A stretch of DNA of 64,000 nucleotides from Thalassobacter stenotrophicus (GCF_001458315.1 NZ_CYRX01000033.1:310001-374000); one strand, 5' to 3'. Numbered from the stretch's first letter, positions 25,904 through 35,311 are shown. The notes: generated from the letters alone by a model not told the origin. Translations and numbers: made by a program.

Positions 25904-27267
25904 CTGCGCGCAGGCACGCCGAACAATCCGCCCATATGCTGGGCTGCGACCCGTTGCACCACGATCAACGCGATCACCCAGCCTGAGGCGACCGCCGTCG
26001 CGATGCCGAACCACACACCCCAGACATCAAAACCCATGACACCCACGAACAACCAGATGAATGCGGCGACGCCAAACCCCTGGCGGTAAAGGCTGATCCA
26101 CAGCGTGTAGACCGGTTGTTTTAGCGCCTGAAGGATCGAGTTGATGGAAAACAGCATCATGTAGATGGGGAACAGGATCGCATCGACTTTCAGGTAACTT
26201 GCGCCGACCGCGATGACCTGTGGATCGTCCGAAAACAGGGATACAAAGTAGGCCCCGCCAAACCACAGCGTCGGCGTGGCGATGACGGTCATCGCAAAGC
26301 CCAGCTTCCAGCAGTAGAACAACGCGTCGCGGACGCGGTTGTGGTGTCCGCCGCCAAAGTTTTGCCCGGCGATGGGCAAGAGCGCGCCGGTCATGCCCAA
26401 AACAGGTAAGAGCAGGATCTGTTCAATCCGCAGGCCGACGCCATAGGCCGCAATCGCGCTTTCGCCAAAGCCCTTGAGCGCGAATTGCACAACGAAGCCT
26501 GAGATGAACATCACCATCATCGCGGTGGAGGAGGGCAAAAGCTGCGCTGTGATCGCCCGAAAACGGCCCATATCGGGGGCAAAGGCTGCGCGGGTGATGC
26601 CTTCGAAAATCTCAAGCTGTGAGACGCGGTAGAGGATCCAGACCATCACGCCGGTTTGGCTGAGCACGGTCGCAATCGCGATGCCGTTAAATCCAAAGCC
26701 CAGTGTGAACATCAGCAGCGGGTTGAGGACGATGTTTGCCACGAAGGCGACCATCAACGCCCGCTGCATCGAGACCGTATCGCCATGCGCCTGAAGGATG
26801 CCGTTCGCCCCATAGGACATGAAAAACCCGGGCAGCGAAAAAATCAGCACGTAGAAATAGCCCATTGCCGCATCGCGGTAGCCGCCCGGTTCGGACACGA
26901 TCGTGATTAGGGCGGGACCTATGAAATAGGCAACGCCCATCAAGATCGCGGTGGCGATGATCCCGTAGGTAATGCCTTGCGCGGCGGTGGCGCGGGCGTC
27001 TTCCGTATTCTTGGCGCCCTTCGCGTTTGAGACAAGCGCGCTCATGGCGGAGCTGAGGCCAAAGCCGATGGCCATAAAGATGAAAAACGCTTGGAAGCCG
27101 ATGGCCAAACCGGCCTGCGCTTCGGTCGAAAGCATCCCCGCGTAAAACACGTCCACCACGTTATAAAGCGTGGCAAACAGCATCCCCATGGCCGCAGGCA
27201 CCGCCAACCGCCAAAAGTGGCCCGACATGGGGCCCTCGGTCAGGTCGTATTCGCGACGGTTCTTCAT
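25900..27267 (-). CDS. MATE-family multidrug/toxin exporter
   Basis: A cation-coupled inner-membrane exporter of 455 residues with about twelve helices and a two-fold MatE repeat. Seen: PMSGHFWRLAVPAAMGMLFA in helix 1, QAGLAIGFQAFFIFMAIGFG in helix 2, and the second-half repeat after residue about 230. The start ATG overlaps the stop of the amino-acid ABC permease by four bases (ATGA), so it is translated as the last gene of that operon. Substrate unknown; placement with an amino-acid importer is the only functional hint. Confidence 0.9.
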   Translation of the reverse strand: MKNRREYDLTEGPMSGHFWRLAVPAAMGMLFATLYNVVDVFYAGMLSTEAQAGLAIGFQAFFIFMAIGFGLSSAMSALVSNAKGAKNTEDARATAAQGITYGIIATAILMGVAYFIGPALITIVSEPGGYRDAAMGYFYVLIFSLPGFFMSYGANGILQAHGDTVSMQRALMVAFVANIVLNPLLMFTLGFGFNGIAIATVLSQTGVMVWILYRVSQLEIFEGITRAAFAPDMGRFRAITAQLLPSSTAMMVMFISGFVVQFALKGFGESAIAAYGVGLRIEQILLLPVLGMTGALLPIAGQNFGGGHHNRVRDALFYCWKLGFAMTVIATPTLWFGGAYFVSLFSDDPQVIAVGASYLKVDAILFPIYMMLFSINSILQALKQPVYTLWISLYRQGFGVAAFIWLFVGVMGFDVWGVWFGIATAVASGWVIALIVVQRVAAQHMGGLFGVPARS

Positions 27268-28001
27268 TGCTCGGCTGCTTGCATTTTACGCTCAAGCCAG
27301 CGGACACCCGCAGAGACGATGAGGATCAAAATCAAATACTCCACCACAAGGATCGTATAAATTTCGAGCGGTCGATAGACGCTCACGGACAACTCATTCG
27401 CCTTGCGGGTCAGTTCCTGCATGCCAATGACCGACACAAGCGACGACATTTTGATCATATAGACGAATTGATTGCCCAAGGCGGGCAGGATGCGGCGGAT
27501 GGCTTGGGGCAAGATCACATAGCGCATCGTATCGCGGTAGTTGAGCGAGATGGACTGCGCGGCCTCATACTGGCCCCGCGCAACGGACTGGATGCCCGCG
27601 CGGAAAATCTCGGCTTGAAAGGCGCTGTCTGATAGGGCGAGCGCGAGGACCCCGGCCCAAAAGATCGTCAGGTTGATGCCCGACACGACAGGCAGCCCAT
27701 ACCAAACCCACAAGATAAGCACGAGGATCGGAACGGCACGGACCAGCTCGACATAGGTGCGATTGACCCCGCGCCAGCCGCGGTGTTTCGACAGGCCGGG
27801 CAGGGCAATCAAAAGCCCTATGACCACGGAAAAGCAGATCGCCGTCAGCGAAAGGGCGATGGTCCAATACGCGCCAGACGCCAGGAATTTGAGGTTGTTC
27901 CAACCGGTCGTCGTGGTCGGATCAATGATGTACCAGCCCCAGTTGGCGCCACCACACCCGGTCAGCAACAGCAGGGGAACGAGTAGGAAAATACGGTTCA
28001 T
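27264..28001 (-). CDS. Amino-acid ABC transporter permease (HisM/GlnP class)
   Basis: A 245-residue inner-membrane permease of the polar amino-acid class. It has a BPD_transp_1 domain with about five helices and the ATPase-contact region QYEAAQSISLNYRDTMRYVI. Oddly, the N-terminus (LLVPLLLLTGCGG) looks like a lipoprotein signal with lipobox LTGC. It may simply be the first membrane helix or a signal-anchor. The gene starts 9 bases after the ATPase stop. Together with the divergent binding protein it forms a complete importer. Confidence 0.9.
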   Translation of the reverse strand: MNRIFLLVPLLLLTGCGGANWGWYIIDPTTTTGWNNLKFLASGAYWTIALSLTAICFSVVIGLLIALPGLSKHRGWRGVNRTYVELVRAVPILVLILWVWYGLPVVSGINLTIFWAGVLALALSDSAFQAEIFRAGIQSVARGQYEAAQSISLNYRDTMRYVILPQAIRRILPALGNQFVYMIKMSSLVSVIGMQELTRKANELSVSVYRPLEIYTILVVEYLILILIVSAGVRWLERKMQAAEQ

Positions 28002-28010
28002 GACGCGCCC

Positions 28011-28757
28011 CTAATGGTTGAGAATTTGATTGAGGAAGGTGGCAAAGCGCGCGGATTTTGGTGCCTTGAATACCTGCTCTGGGGGGCCGATCTCAACGAT
28101 CTCGCCCTTGTCCATAAACACCATGGTGTCGGCGACTTTGCGGGCAAAGCCCATTTCGTGGGTTACCACGATCATCGTCATGCCAGAACGGGCCAGCTCA
28201 ACCATCACATCCAAGACTTCCGCGATCATTTCCGGGTCTAACGCAGAGGTCGGCTCATCGAAGAGCAAAATGCGCGGCTCCATGCACAGGGAGCGGGCAA
28301 TAGCCACGCGCTGTTGCTGGCCGCCCGACAGTTGGCGGGGCAGTTTGTTGGCCTGATCAGGGATGCGCACACGTTCAAGGTACAGCATGGCGCGGGCCTC
28401 GGCCTCTTCCTCGCTGAGCCCTAATGCGCGCCGTGGCCCTAACGTGAGGTTTTCGAGCACGGTCAGGTGCGGGAACAGGTTGAACTGCTGAAACACCATG
28501 CCCACGGTGCCGCGAATGTGATCGAGTGTTTTGTCGCTCAGCGTCACACCATCCACCACGATATCGCCGGCTTCATGTGCCTCAAGGCGGTTGATGCAGC
28601 GGATCAATGTGGATTTGCCCGACCCTGAGGGGCCACAAACCACCACCCGCTCGCCTTCCTTTACGCAAAGCGAGACGTCCTTGAGCGCTTGAAACTCATC
28701 AAAAAACTTGGAAACGCCCTGCATCGAAATGAGGGGCGCCGTGTCGGCATCGGGCAT
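28011..28757 (-). CDS. Amino-acid ABC transporter ATPase (GlnQ/HisP class)
   Basis: ATP-hydrolysing subunit of 248 residues. Seen in order: Walker [15 protein letters not shown]-loop [16 protein letters not shown], signature [14 protein letters not shown], Walker [15 protein letters not shown], and the H-loop in VVTHEMGFA. First gene of a minus-strand operon with permease and MATE exporter. Divergent from the periplasmic binding protein across a region carrying repeated GTGTC half-sites. Confidence 0.95.
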   Translation of the reverse strand: MPDADTAPLISMQGVSKFFDEFQALKDVSLCVKEGERVVVCGPSGSGKSTLIRCINRLEAHEAGDIVVDGVTLSDKTLDHIRGTVGMVFQQFNLFPHLTVLENLTLGPRRALGLSEEEAEARAMLYLERVRIPDQANKLPRQLSGGQQQRVAIARSLCMEPRILLFDEPTSALDPEMIAEVLDVMVELARSGMTMIVVTHEMGFARKVADTMVFMDKGEIVEIGPPEQVFKAPKSARFATFLNQILNH

Positions 28758-28775
28758 GGAAGGTCTTTCTGGCTA

Positions 28776-28818
28776 GTGTCAGATTTTTACAAACTATAGT
28801 GTCATAAAAATTAGACAC
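28776..28818. promoter_or_regulatory. Repeated GTGTC half-sites between divergent amino-acid transporter genes
   Basis: TAGTGTCA occurs twice as a direct repeat (GTGTC at 28776-28780 and 28799-28803, 23 bases apart). The second copy forms a perfect inverted repeat GTGTC-N10-GACAC with 28814-28818. The site lies in the AT-rich intergenic region serving both divergent transcripts. It looks like an operator for a dimeric regulator, whose identity is unknown. Confidence 0.5.
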
Positions 28819-28882
28819 CACTGGGCATTTCTTTCCTCGAATGGCAAACTATGTCCCAATCATCAAACAGGAAGGTATCCCG

Positions 28883-29662
28883 ATGACTTTTTTCAAAACC
28901 ACCGCGACGATTGTCGCACTGGCCGCGAGCACCGTGGCCGCGCACGCACAATCCGTCTTGCAGGAAATCCTGTCGGAGGGCGTGCTAAAGGTCGGCACAA
29001 CGGGTGACTGGAACCCGATGACCATGCGTGACGTCGCCACCAACAGCTACACGGGTTACGACATCGACGTGATGACCCAGCTCGCCGCCGATTTGGGCGT
29101 TGAGGTCGAATTCGTGCCCACCGATTGGAAAACACTGGTCGCTGGTGTGACCGCCGGTCAGTACCACATCACGGGCTCCGCGTCCGTATCGCCCGCCCGC
29201 GCCAAGGCGGCAGGCTACTCCAACAGCTATTTCTCGCTGGCGACTGTGCCGCTGACGCTCAAAGAAAACGCCGGCCGTTTTTCTGAGTGGGAAGATCTCA
29301 ATCAGGCAGACGTCAAAGTTGCGGCGACCTTGGGCACCACCCAAGAGCAGCAGGTCAAAGCCTTCTTCCCGAATGCTGAGCACCGCATCGTTGAGGCCCC
29401 TGCACGCGACTTCCAAGAAGTCCTCGCAGGCCGCGCTGACGCCAACATCACGTCCAACGTTGAGGCTAACAAGCTGGTCGCACAATACGAGCAGCTGATG
29501 ATCGTGCCCGTGTCCCAAGGCCGCGCGCCCACACCCATCGCGATGCTGATGCCACAGGCTGATCAGGTCTGGATCAACTACGTCAACACATGGATCACGC
29601 TCAAGCAAGAGCAGGGTTTCTTTGACGAACTGGGCGTGAAATGGCAGCTTCTGGCTGAGTAA
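28883..29662 (+). CDS. Periplasmic amino-acid-type binding protein (SBP_bac_3 family)
   Basis: A periplasmic protein of about 259 residues. It has a signal peptide (VALAASTVAAHAQ), then LQEILSEGVLKVGTTGDWNP, the usual start of family-3 binding domains, and TGYDIDVMTQLAADLGVEVE. ATG 28883 is preferred because GGAAGG lies 7 bases upstream and the signal peptide then has normal length; the frame extends to 28841. It probably delivers ligand to the divergent permease/ATPase. Related periplasmic cyclohexadienyl dehydratases (PheC) share this fold, so an enzymatic role cannot be excluded. Confidence 0.85.
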   Translation: MTFFKTTATIVALAASTVAAHAQSVLQEILSEGVLKVGTTGDWNPMTMRDVATNSYTGYDIDVMTQLAADLGVEVEFVPTDWKTLVAGVTAGQYHITGSASVSPARAKAAGYSNSYFSLATVPLTLKENAGRFSEWEDLNQADVKVAATLGTTQEQQVKAFFPNAEHRIVEAPARDFQEVLAGRADANITSNVEANKLVAQYEQLMIVPVSQGRAPTPIAMLMPQADQVWINYVNTWITLKQEQGFFDELGVKWQLLAE

Positions 29663-29683
29663 TGCACGACCAACCGCATAAAA

Positions 29684-29710
29684 AGGCCGTCCTTTGGGGC
29701 GGCCTTTTTT
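29684..29710 (+). terminator. Intrinsic terminator of the binding-protein gene
   Basis: A 9-bp stem (29684-29692 with 29697-29705, one G-U pair), loop TTTG, and a T run to 29710, 21 bases after the stop codon. Confidence 0.88.
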
Positions 29711-29795
29711 GTGCAATCTACTGTAACGACATCGCCCACGCTGGGACGCGGGCAAAACCGCGCTAACTCTGCCCAAACACAGGCCCGGAGGCTCC

Positions 29796-30440
29796 ATGCT
29801 CACAATTTATAATGTCCCCGTTTCGACCTACACCGCCAAGCTGCGGGTCACGCTGCGCCACAAAGGCCTTGCGTGGGAAGAACTGCCACCACCCGGCGGC
29901 TACGGGTCGGCAGAATACAAAGCCATCGTACCCTCTGGTAACATCCCCGCCATGGTGCATGAGGGCTTTATGCTCGCCGATAGCGAAGCTATCGCAGAAT
30001 ACCTCAACGAAGCCTTTCCAGAGATCCCAATGCTGCCCACTGATCTGCGCCAACGCGCCAAAGCGCGCGAATTCGGACGGCTGCACGACACGCGGCTCGA
30101 ACCCAATGTGCGGGCGCTTTTCCCGCAGGTTGCCTATGCCACGCGCGACATGGACGCGGTCCAAACCTGCGGCGCGGCCCTCAGTCAAAGCCTCAAAGCA
30201 CTCGACCTTTTGCTCAGCCACTCCCAACTACCCACGGATCAATTGTGGCTGTGCGATGCAGGCTTCGCCATTACGTTCGCATGGATTGATGCAATGGAAA
30301 CCGCGCTTGGCGTACCCGTCGATTGGCCCGCCCCAGTGCGCGCTTACCAAACGCGCCTAAAGGGGTTCAGCGCCGTCTCAGATGAGTTGGAATTTTACCG
30401 CCCCGCAATGGACGATTACCTCCAAAAAGCACGGCCCTGA
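29796..30440 (+). CDS. Glutathione S-transferase family protein
   Basis: A cytoplasmic protein of 214 residues. It has an N-terminal thioredoxin-like domain (YNVPVSTYTAKLRVTLRHKG at the active-site end, glutathione-binding SGNIPAMV and DSEAIAEYL with the conserved Ser-acid pair near residue 65) and a C-terminal helical domain. Likely conjugates or reduces electrophiles with glutathione; the class and substrate are not determined. It is a single gene: the terminator lies before it and a dispersed repeat follows its stop. Confidence 0.85.
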   Translation: MLTIYNVPVSTYTAKLRVTLRHKGLAWEELPPPGGYGSAEYKAIVPSGNIPAMVHEGFMLADSEAIAEYLNEAFPEIPMLPTDLRQRAKAREFGRLHDTRLEPNVRALFPQVAYATRDMDAVQTCGAALSQSLKALDLLLSHSQLPTDQLWLCDAGFAITFAWIDAMETALGVPVDWPAPVRAYQTRLKGFSAVSDELEFYRPAMDDYLQKARP

Positions 30441-30452
30441 ACTCGGGCAAAA

Positions 30453-30512
30453 CACTCTTTGGTTTCCAAATATCCCGGGGGAGGCGCGGCAGCGACGGGG
30501 GCAGCGCCCCCT
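30453..30512. repeat. Dispersed intergenic repeat, copy 1
   Basis: The unit begins with a CTCTTTG-type block, then CCAAATAT, CCGGGGGAG, and ends in GGGGGCAGCGCCCCC, whose self-complementary arms form a GC hairpin. Closely matching blocks occur at 56311-56366, and a degenerate copy at 50087-50130. It fills the gap between the convergent glutathione-transferase and copper-ATPase genes, where it may also act as a terminator. Confidence 0.7.
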
Positions 30513-32918
30513 TCACGCCCGGCGCAATCTCAGCGCGTTGGTCGCCACAAAGACAGAGCTTAACGCCATCGCGCCACCCGCCAACATCGGCGACAGCATC
30601 ACGCCCCAAACGGGGTAGAGTGCCCCCATCGCCACTGGTATTAGCGCAGTGTTGTAGGCGAACGCCCAAAACAGGTTTTGCCGAATGTTGCGCATGGTTG
30701 CTCGGCTTATGGCCACGGCACGTGCCACCCCGCCCAAATCGCCAGACATCAAGACGACATCCGCAGCTTCCATCGCGATATCCGTCCCGGTCCCGATGGC
30801 AAGGCCCACGTCCGCCAAGGCGAGGGCCGGTGCATCGTTGATCCCATCGCCTACAAAGGCCAATGGCCCGTCCGCGCGCAACCGCTCTAATGCAGCGGTC
30901 TTGTCTGCGGGCAGGCACTCTGACACCACAGTGTCGATCCCAAGCGTCGCGGCAACCGCATCCGCGGTAGAGGCTGCGTCGCCGGTGATCATTGCAACCC
31001 GTAACCCCATCGCTCGCAATGACGCGATTGCGGCTGGTGTGCTGTCTTTGATGCGGTCCGACACTCCGATCGCTGCCACCAATTGGCCATCTATAGCTGC
31101 ATAAAGGGGCGTTTCTGCGGGGCTGAACTGCGCGTCAATATCTAGTGGTATGCCTAGTTCAGCCATAAAGCGCGCCGCACCCACATGCATTGTTTTTCCG
31201 TCGACCAAGGCGCTCGCGCCCATGCCGGGGGTGGCTTTGAACTCAGTTGCTCCAAGCAGGGGCAAATCATCCGCTGCGCGGCAGATCGCTTGTGCAATGG
31301 GATGCTCGGATTGGCTCTCTACGGCGGCGATCTGGGCCAAAATCGCGCCTCGGTCCAGCCCCTCACGTAGGGTGAGGGTCGTCAACTCCGGGCGGCCCTC
31401 CGTCAGGGTGCCGGTCTTGTCAAAGGCAATCGTCTTCACCGTCTCAAGGCGTTGCAGCGCCTCGCCCTTACGAAACAAAACTCCCAGATCTGCGGCGCGG
31501 CCCGACCCGACCATGATGGATGTCGGCGTGGCCAGTCCCATGGCGCAAGGGCAGGCGATGATCAGGACCGATACACCCGACACGAGCGCCAGCCCCAGCG
31601 CAGGATCCGGGCCGAACATCAGCCATATCCACACGGTCAACGCCGCCAACCCCATTACTACGGGCACGAATACCCCTGTGACCCGGTCCACCAAGGCTTG
31701 CACTGGCAGTTTCGCGCCTTGGGCGGTTTGGACCATGTCGATGACCTGTGCCAATACGGTGTCGCGTCCCACGGCGCGAGCCTCCATCACCAATGCGCCG
31801 GTGCCGTTGACCGTGCCGCCAATGACCTGCGCGCCGGGTGTTGCGTGCACTGGCACCGGCTCGCCTGAGATCATGCTTTGATCCACAAAGCTGTCGCCCG
31901 ATACAACGATGCCGTCCACGGGCACGCGCTCTCCGGGGCGGATGTGCAAATGGTCGCCGACTATGACGTCCGCAAGGGGGCGTTCAACGGGGCCTGCGTC
32001 GGTCTCGACCCGGGCGGTTGCCGGGCGCAGGCCAATCAGCCGGGTGATAGCCGCTCCGGTGCGGCCCTTGGCGCGAGCCTCTAGGGTGCGGCCCAACAGG
32101 ATCAGGGTGCAGATCACCGCCGCTGCCTCAAAATAGACGGCTTGTGTCCCCTCCGGCAGGACGCTCGGCGCGAACAGGGCCACGGTGGAAAACCCCCACG
32201 CCGATGCGGTGCCAAGGGCGACAAGCGCGTTCATCTCGGGGGCGCCGCGCAACAGGCTGGGCACGCCCAGTCGAAAGAACACTGAGCCGGGGCCGGCCAA
32301 CACAGCTGTCGTCAGCACGAATTGGATGAACCAACTGGTGCGCATGCCGATGGTTGTGTGAATCCAGTGATGAAAGGCGGGTGATAGGTGACTGCCCATT
32401 TCGAGGATGAATACCGGCAGGGTCAAAATGCCTGCGATTAAAGTGGCGCGTTGCAGTGCGGTGCTTTCGGCGGCTTTCCTATCAATCTGGGGGATTGCAT
32501 CGTTTGCGACCTCGGCCGCGTATCCAGCATCCGTCACCGCTTGGGCCAATTGGGCGGGTGTTGCAACGCCCTCTGCATAGGTGACCTGTGCGGTTTCGGA
32601 CGCAAGGTTGACGCTTGCCTGTGTGACGCCAGGGACCGCGCGCAACGCGATCTCAGCACGACCAACGCATGAGGCGCAATGCAATCCCGTGATCGTAAGC
32701 TTGGCCTGCGATGTGGCCGCAGGATAGCCCGCCGTTTCGAGGGCGGCGTGTGCGGCTTGGATCGCATCAAGCCCCGCGACTTGCATGTGTGCAGTTTCGG
32801 AGGCGAGGTTCACCTGCGCCGACGTGACACCCGGAACTGCCGCTAATGCGGCCTCAGCGCGCCCCACGCAAGACGCGCAATGCAGGCCGGTGACGGAAAA
32901 TGTGACAGTGTGGGACAT
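30513..32918 (-). CDS. copA: Copper-translocating P1B-type ATPase CopA
   Basis: Exports Cu(I) across the inner membrane, about 801 residues. It has two N-terminal heavy-metal domains, each with GLHCASCVGR (cysteines 14/17 and 81/84), a CPC membrane motif (IIACPCAMGLATP), phosphorylation site DKTGTLTEG, and hinge GDGINDAP. The C-terminal helix MALSSVFVATNALRLRR is typical of copper pumps. ATG 32918 is chosen because GGGGAGGAG lies just upstream; the frame is open to 32948. No CueR-type regulator is adjacent. Confidence 0.95.
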   Translation of the reverse strand: MSHTVTFSVTGLHCASCVGRAEAALAAVPGVTSAQVNLASETAHMQVAGLDAIQAAHAALETAGYPAATSQAKLTITGLHCASCVGRAEIALRAVPGVTQASVNLASETAQVTYAEGVATPAQLAQAVTDAGYAAEVANDAIPQIDRKAAESTALQRATLIAGILTLPVFILEMGSHLSPAFHHWIHTTIGMRTSWFIQFVLTTAVLAGPGSVFFRLGVPSLLRGAPEMNALVALGTASAWGFSTVALFAPSVLPEGTQAVYFEAAAVICTLILLGRTLEARAKGRTGAAITRLIGLRPATARVETDAGPVERPLADVIVGDHLHIRPGERVPVDGIVVSGDSFVDQSMISGEPVPVHATPGAQVIGGTVNGTGALVMEARAVGRDTVLAQVIDMVQTAQGAKLPVQALVDRVTGVFVPVVMGLAALTVWIWLMFGPDPALGLALVSGVSVLIIACPCAMGLATPTSIMVGSGRAADLGVLFRKGEALQRLETVKTIAFDKTGTLTEGRPELTTLTLREGLDRGAILAQIAAVESQSEHPIAQAICRAADDLPLLGATEFKATPGMGASALVDGKTMHVGAARFMAELGIPLDIDAQFSPAETPLYAAIDGQLVAAIGVSDRIKDSTPAAIASLRAMGLRVAMITGDAASTADAVAATLGIDTVVSECLPADKTAALERLRADGPLAFVGDGINDAPALALADVGLAIGTGTDIAMEAADVVLMSGDLGGVARAVAISRATMRNIRQNLFWAFAYNTALIPVAMGALYPVWGVMLSPMLAGGAMALSSVFVATNALRLRRA

Positions 32919-32989
32919 GGGTGCTCCTCCCCATTCAGATAGGAACAAAACCCTCTATTTGCCAAGGCCCGCCGCGTGCGGCGAAAGCG

Positions 32990-34096
32990 TCAGGGCAGGG
33001 GATCTGTGCGGTACAGTTGCACCTTGAGGCCGCCGTGCGCGATCGGCCCCTCGGTCGGTAAGAGCGGCAGACCAGTTGCCTTTGCCAAGCCACCGTCAGA
33101 GGTGATGATGCCAACCCGCCAGCCGCTAAACCGTTCCAACAGAGTTTTGCCAAGCGCCCCATAGAGCGAGAACAGCAGTTTGCGTTCACCGATGCGCGCA
33201 CCATAGGGCGGGTTGACGATCACAAGGCCGGGGGGCGTGTCGGGCGGGGTCAGGTCGCTGACAGCGGCACGCGTGAACGTCACGCCGACGCCTGCGCGCG
33301 CGGCATTGTCTGTGGCCATCTTGATAGCGCCTGCATCCCGGTCGGAGCCGCAGAATAGCGTGTCGGGGTCGGCTTTATGGTCTTGGGCCTTTGCGCGCAT
33401 CGCGGCCCACGTTGCGGCGTCAAAGGTGGCAAGCTGTTCAAAGGCAAAAGTACGACTGCGCCCCGGTGCGATACCTGCCGCAATCTCGGCGGCTTCAATC
33501 ACAAAGGTGCCGGAGCCGCACATAGGGTCCACCACGGCCTCACTGCCCGTGAACCCACATTGCCACAAAAACGCCGCCGCCATGTTTTCGCGCATGGGGG
33601 CCTTGCCCACGCCGGCCTTGTGGCCGCGTTTGTGCAGGCTTTCACCGGAGGTATCGATGCTGATAGTGCATAGGTCGTCAAAGATGCGGACCTTGAGCAC
33701 GACCTCAGCCTCAGCCGAGAGGGTGACGCCCGCGCTTTCGGTCAAGGCGCGCTCGACCCGCTGTCGTGCGGCATTATCGTGATAGATCTTGGATTTGCGG
33801 CAGGTCACTTCGACGCGCACAGGCACATCGGTGCGCAAAAATGCCGCCCAATCGAATTTGCGTGCACGTTTGTCCAACTGCGCAAGGTGGAATGCCCGAA
33901 AGCTGCCCACTCGCGCCAAAACCCGGCCCGCGCTGCGCAGCCACAGGTTAGCCCGCCATACATCGGGCCAGCTGCCCTCAAACGTGACGCCGCCCGGAAC
34001 GATCTGCGCCCCGGTAAAGCCCAATTCGGCCACTTCGGCGCACAAAGTGTGTTCTAGCCCCGGTGTGGTCGTCGCAAAGATTTCAAAATTGCCCAT
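32990..34096 (-). CDS. THUMP-domain class I RNA methyltransferase (RlmL N-terminal-like)
   Basis: A cytoplasmic S-adenosylmethionine-dependent methyltransferase of 368 residues. It has an N-terminal THUMP RNA-binding domain (about 1-155), then a methyltransferase core with DPMCGSGTFVIEAAEIA and the catalytic motif NPPYGARIGE (about residue 290). This is the family of 23S rRNA m2G2445 methyltransferase RlmL without the C-terminal RlmK half, so 23S rRNA guanine N2-methylation is the likely role. It precedes copA by about 70 bases on the same strand. Confidence 0.88.
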   Translation of the reverse strand: MGNFEIFATTTPGLEHTLCAEVAELGFTGAQIVPGGVTFEGSWPDVWRANLWLRSAGRVLARVGSFRAFHLAQLDKRARKFDWAAFLRTDVPVRVEVTCRKSKIYHDNAARQRVERALTESAGVTLSAEAEVVLKVRIFDDLCTISIDTSGESLHKRGHKAGVGKAPMRENMAAAFLWQCGFTGSEAVVDPMCGSGTFVIEAAEIAAGIAPGRSRTFAFEQLATFDAATWAAMRAKAQDHKADPDTLFCGSDRDAGAIKMATDNAARAGVGVTFTRAAVSDLTPPDTPPGLVIVNPPYGARIGERKLLFSLYGALGKTLLERFSGWRVGIITSDGGLAKATGLPLLPTEGPIAHGGLKVQLYRTDPLP

Positions 34097-34239
34097 CCCG
34101 CGTCCCTAGCGCCAAATGCCCGCCGCAGCGAGCCGAAAAAATATAGGCCCATGTCGGTATGTTGTGGGAATTTCTGTCGGAACGTTTATCTTTTCGGGAC
34201 CCCCACGACGAGGGTGGGGCAAAAAATGGGAGAGATCTG

Positions 34240-35250
34240 ATGAAGATGTTTACGAAAGCGGCCTTCGCGGCGGCTGTTTTGGCCGTCGGTGCCATGGGAA
34301 CAGCAAAAGCCGAAGAAGCCAACTATGTGCTGTCGACTGCCTCCACCGGTGGCACCTACTATCCCGTCGGCGTGGCCCTTTCCACGCTGGTGAAGGTCAA
34401 GCTGCAGCCAAAGCAAAAAATCGGCATGTCCGCGATTTCGTCGGCAGGTTCGGGCGAAAACGTCCGTCTGATCCGCGAAGGCGAAGCACAGTTCGGCATT
34501 TTGCAGGGTCTGTTTGGCTACTACGCGGCAACGGGCACCGGCCCGCTGGCAGAAGTCGGTCCCCAAGAACATCTGCGCTCGGTTTCGATGCTGTGGCAGA
34601 ACGTTGAGCAATTCATCATCGCCGCTGATGCGGCTGAGAGCGGTACGCTGTCGGATGTGACGAAACTGTCGGGCGCGTCCATGGCTCTGGGGCGTCAAAA
34701 CTCCGGCACCATCGGTTCCAACGCCGCTCTGATGGCCGGCTTGGGCATCGACATCAACGAAGCGTTCGATCTGGTGTACGCAGGCTACGGCCCTTCGGCT
34801 GAGGCGCTGCAAAACGGTCAGGTCAAAGGTATTTCGACACCCGCAGGCGTGCCCACTGGCGCCGTCAGCCAGCTTATGGCATCCGCAGGTGACAGCGTGA
34901 AATTCCTGAACGTGACACCCGAGGAATTGGCCGCCGCAGACGGCGGTCGTAACCTTTGGACGCCCTACACCATCGCGGCTGGCACCTACCCCGGTCAGAC
35001 CGAGGACATCCAGACCATGGCGCAGCCTAACTTCTTGGCCACGCATGCCGATCTGCCCGAAGAGCACGTCTACATGATCACCAAGACCATGTACGAAAAC
35101 CTGCCCTTCTTGCAGGCGATCCACCCTGCGACCAAAGCGATGGCAATTGAATCCGCCATCGCCGGTCTGCCAGTGCCGCTGCACCCCGGTGCGCAGCGCT
35201 ACTACGAAGAAGTCGGGATCGAAATCCCAGCGCGCCTGATCGCGCAATAA
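34240..35250 (+). CDS. TAXI-type TRAP transporter periplasmic binding protein
   Basis: A periplasmic protein of 336 residues. It has a signal peptide (AVLAVGAMGTAKAE), then NYVLSTASTGGTYYPVG, the diagnostic TAXI-family start, and GILQGLFGYY. ATG 34240 is preferred: GGGAGAGA lies upstream and the upstream extension to 34159 would precede the signal peptide. It feeds the fused TRAP permease downstream, separated by a terminator-like hairpin. TAXI systems take up dicarboxylates or amino acids such as glutamate in the few studied cases; the ligand here is unknown. Confidence 0.92.
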   Translation: MKMFTKAAFAAAVLAVGAMGTAKAEEANYVLSTASTGGTYYPVGVALSTLVKVKLQPKQKIGMSAISSAGSGENVRLIREGEAQFGILQGLFGYYAATGTGPLAEVGPQEHLRSVSMLWQNVEQFIIAADAAESGTLSDVTKLSGASMALGRQNSGTIGSNAALMAGLGIDINEAFDLVYAGYGPSAEALQNGQVKGISTPAGVPTGAVSQLMASAGDSVKFLNVTPEELAAADGGRNLWTPYTIAAGTYPGQTEDIQTMAQPNFLATHADLPEEHVYMITKTMYENLPFLQAIHPATKAMAIESAIAGLPVPLHPGAQRYYEEVGIEIPARLIAQ

Positions 35251-35259
35251 GCGACCTTG

Positions 35260-35290
35260 GGGCCAGCGAAACGAACCGCTGGCCCTTTTT
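35260..35290 (+). terminator. Terminator/attenuator between TRAP binding protein and permease
   Basis: A perfect 9-bp stem (35260-35268 with 35277-35285) with an 8-base loop and five T residues (35286-35290). It starts 10 bases after the binding-protein stop and 22 bases before the permease start, so permease expression probably depends on partial readthrough. Confidence 0.82.
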
Positions 35291-35311
35291 CTATTCCGGG
35301 GAGGGGATACG

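Noticed and set aside
34195-34220. C/G-rich inverted repeat upstream of the TAXI binding protein as a terminator
   Set aside because: No T tract follows and there is no gene ending just before it on that strand; it is more likely part of the leader.
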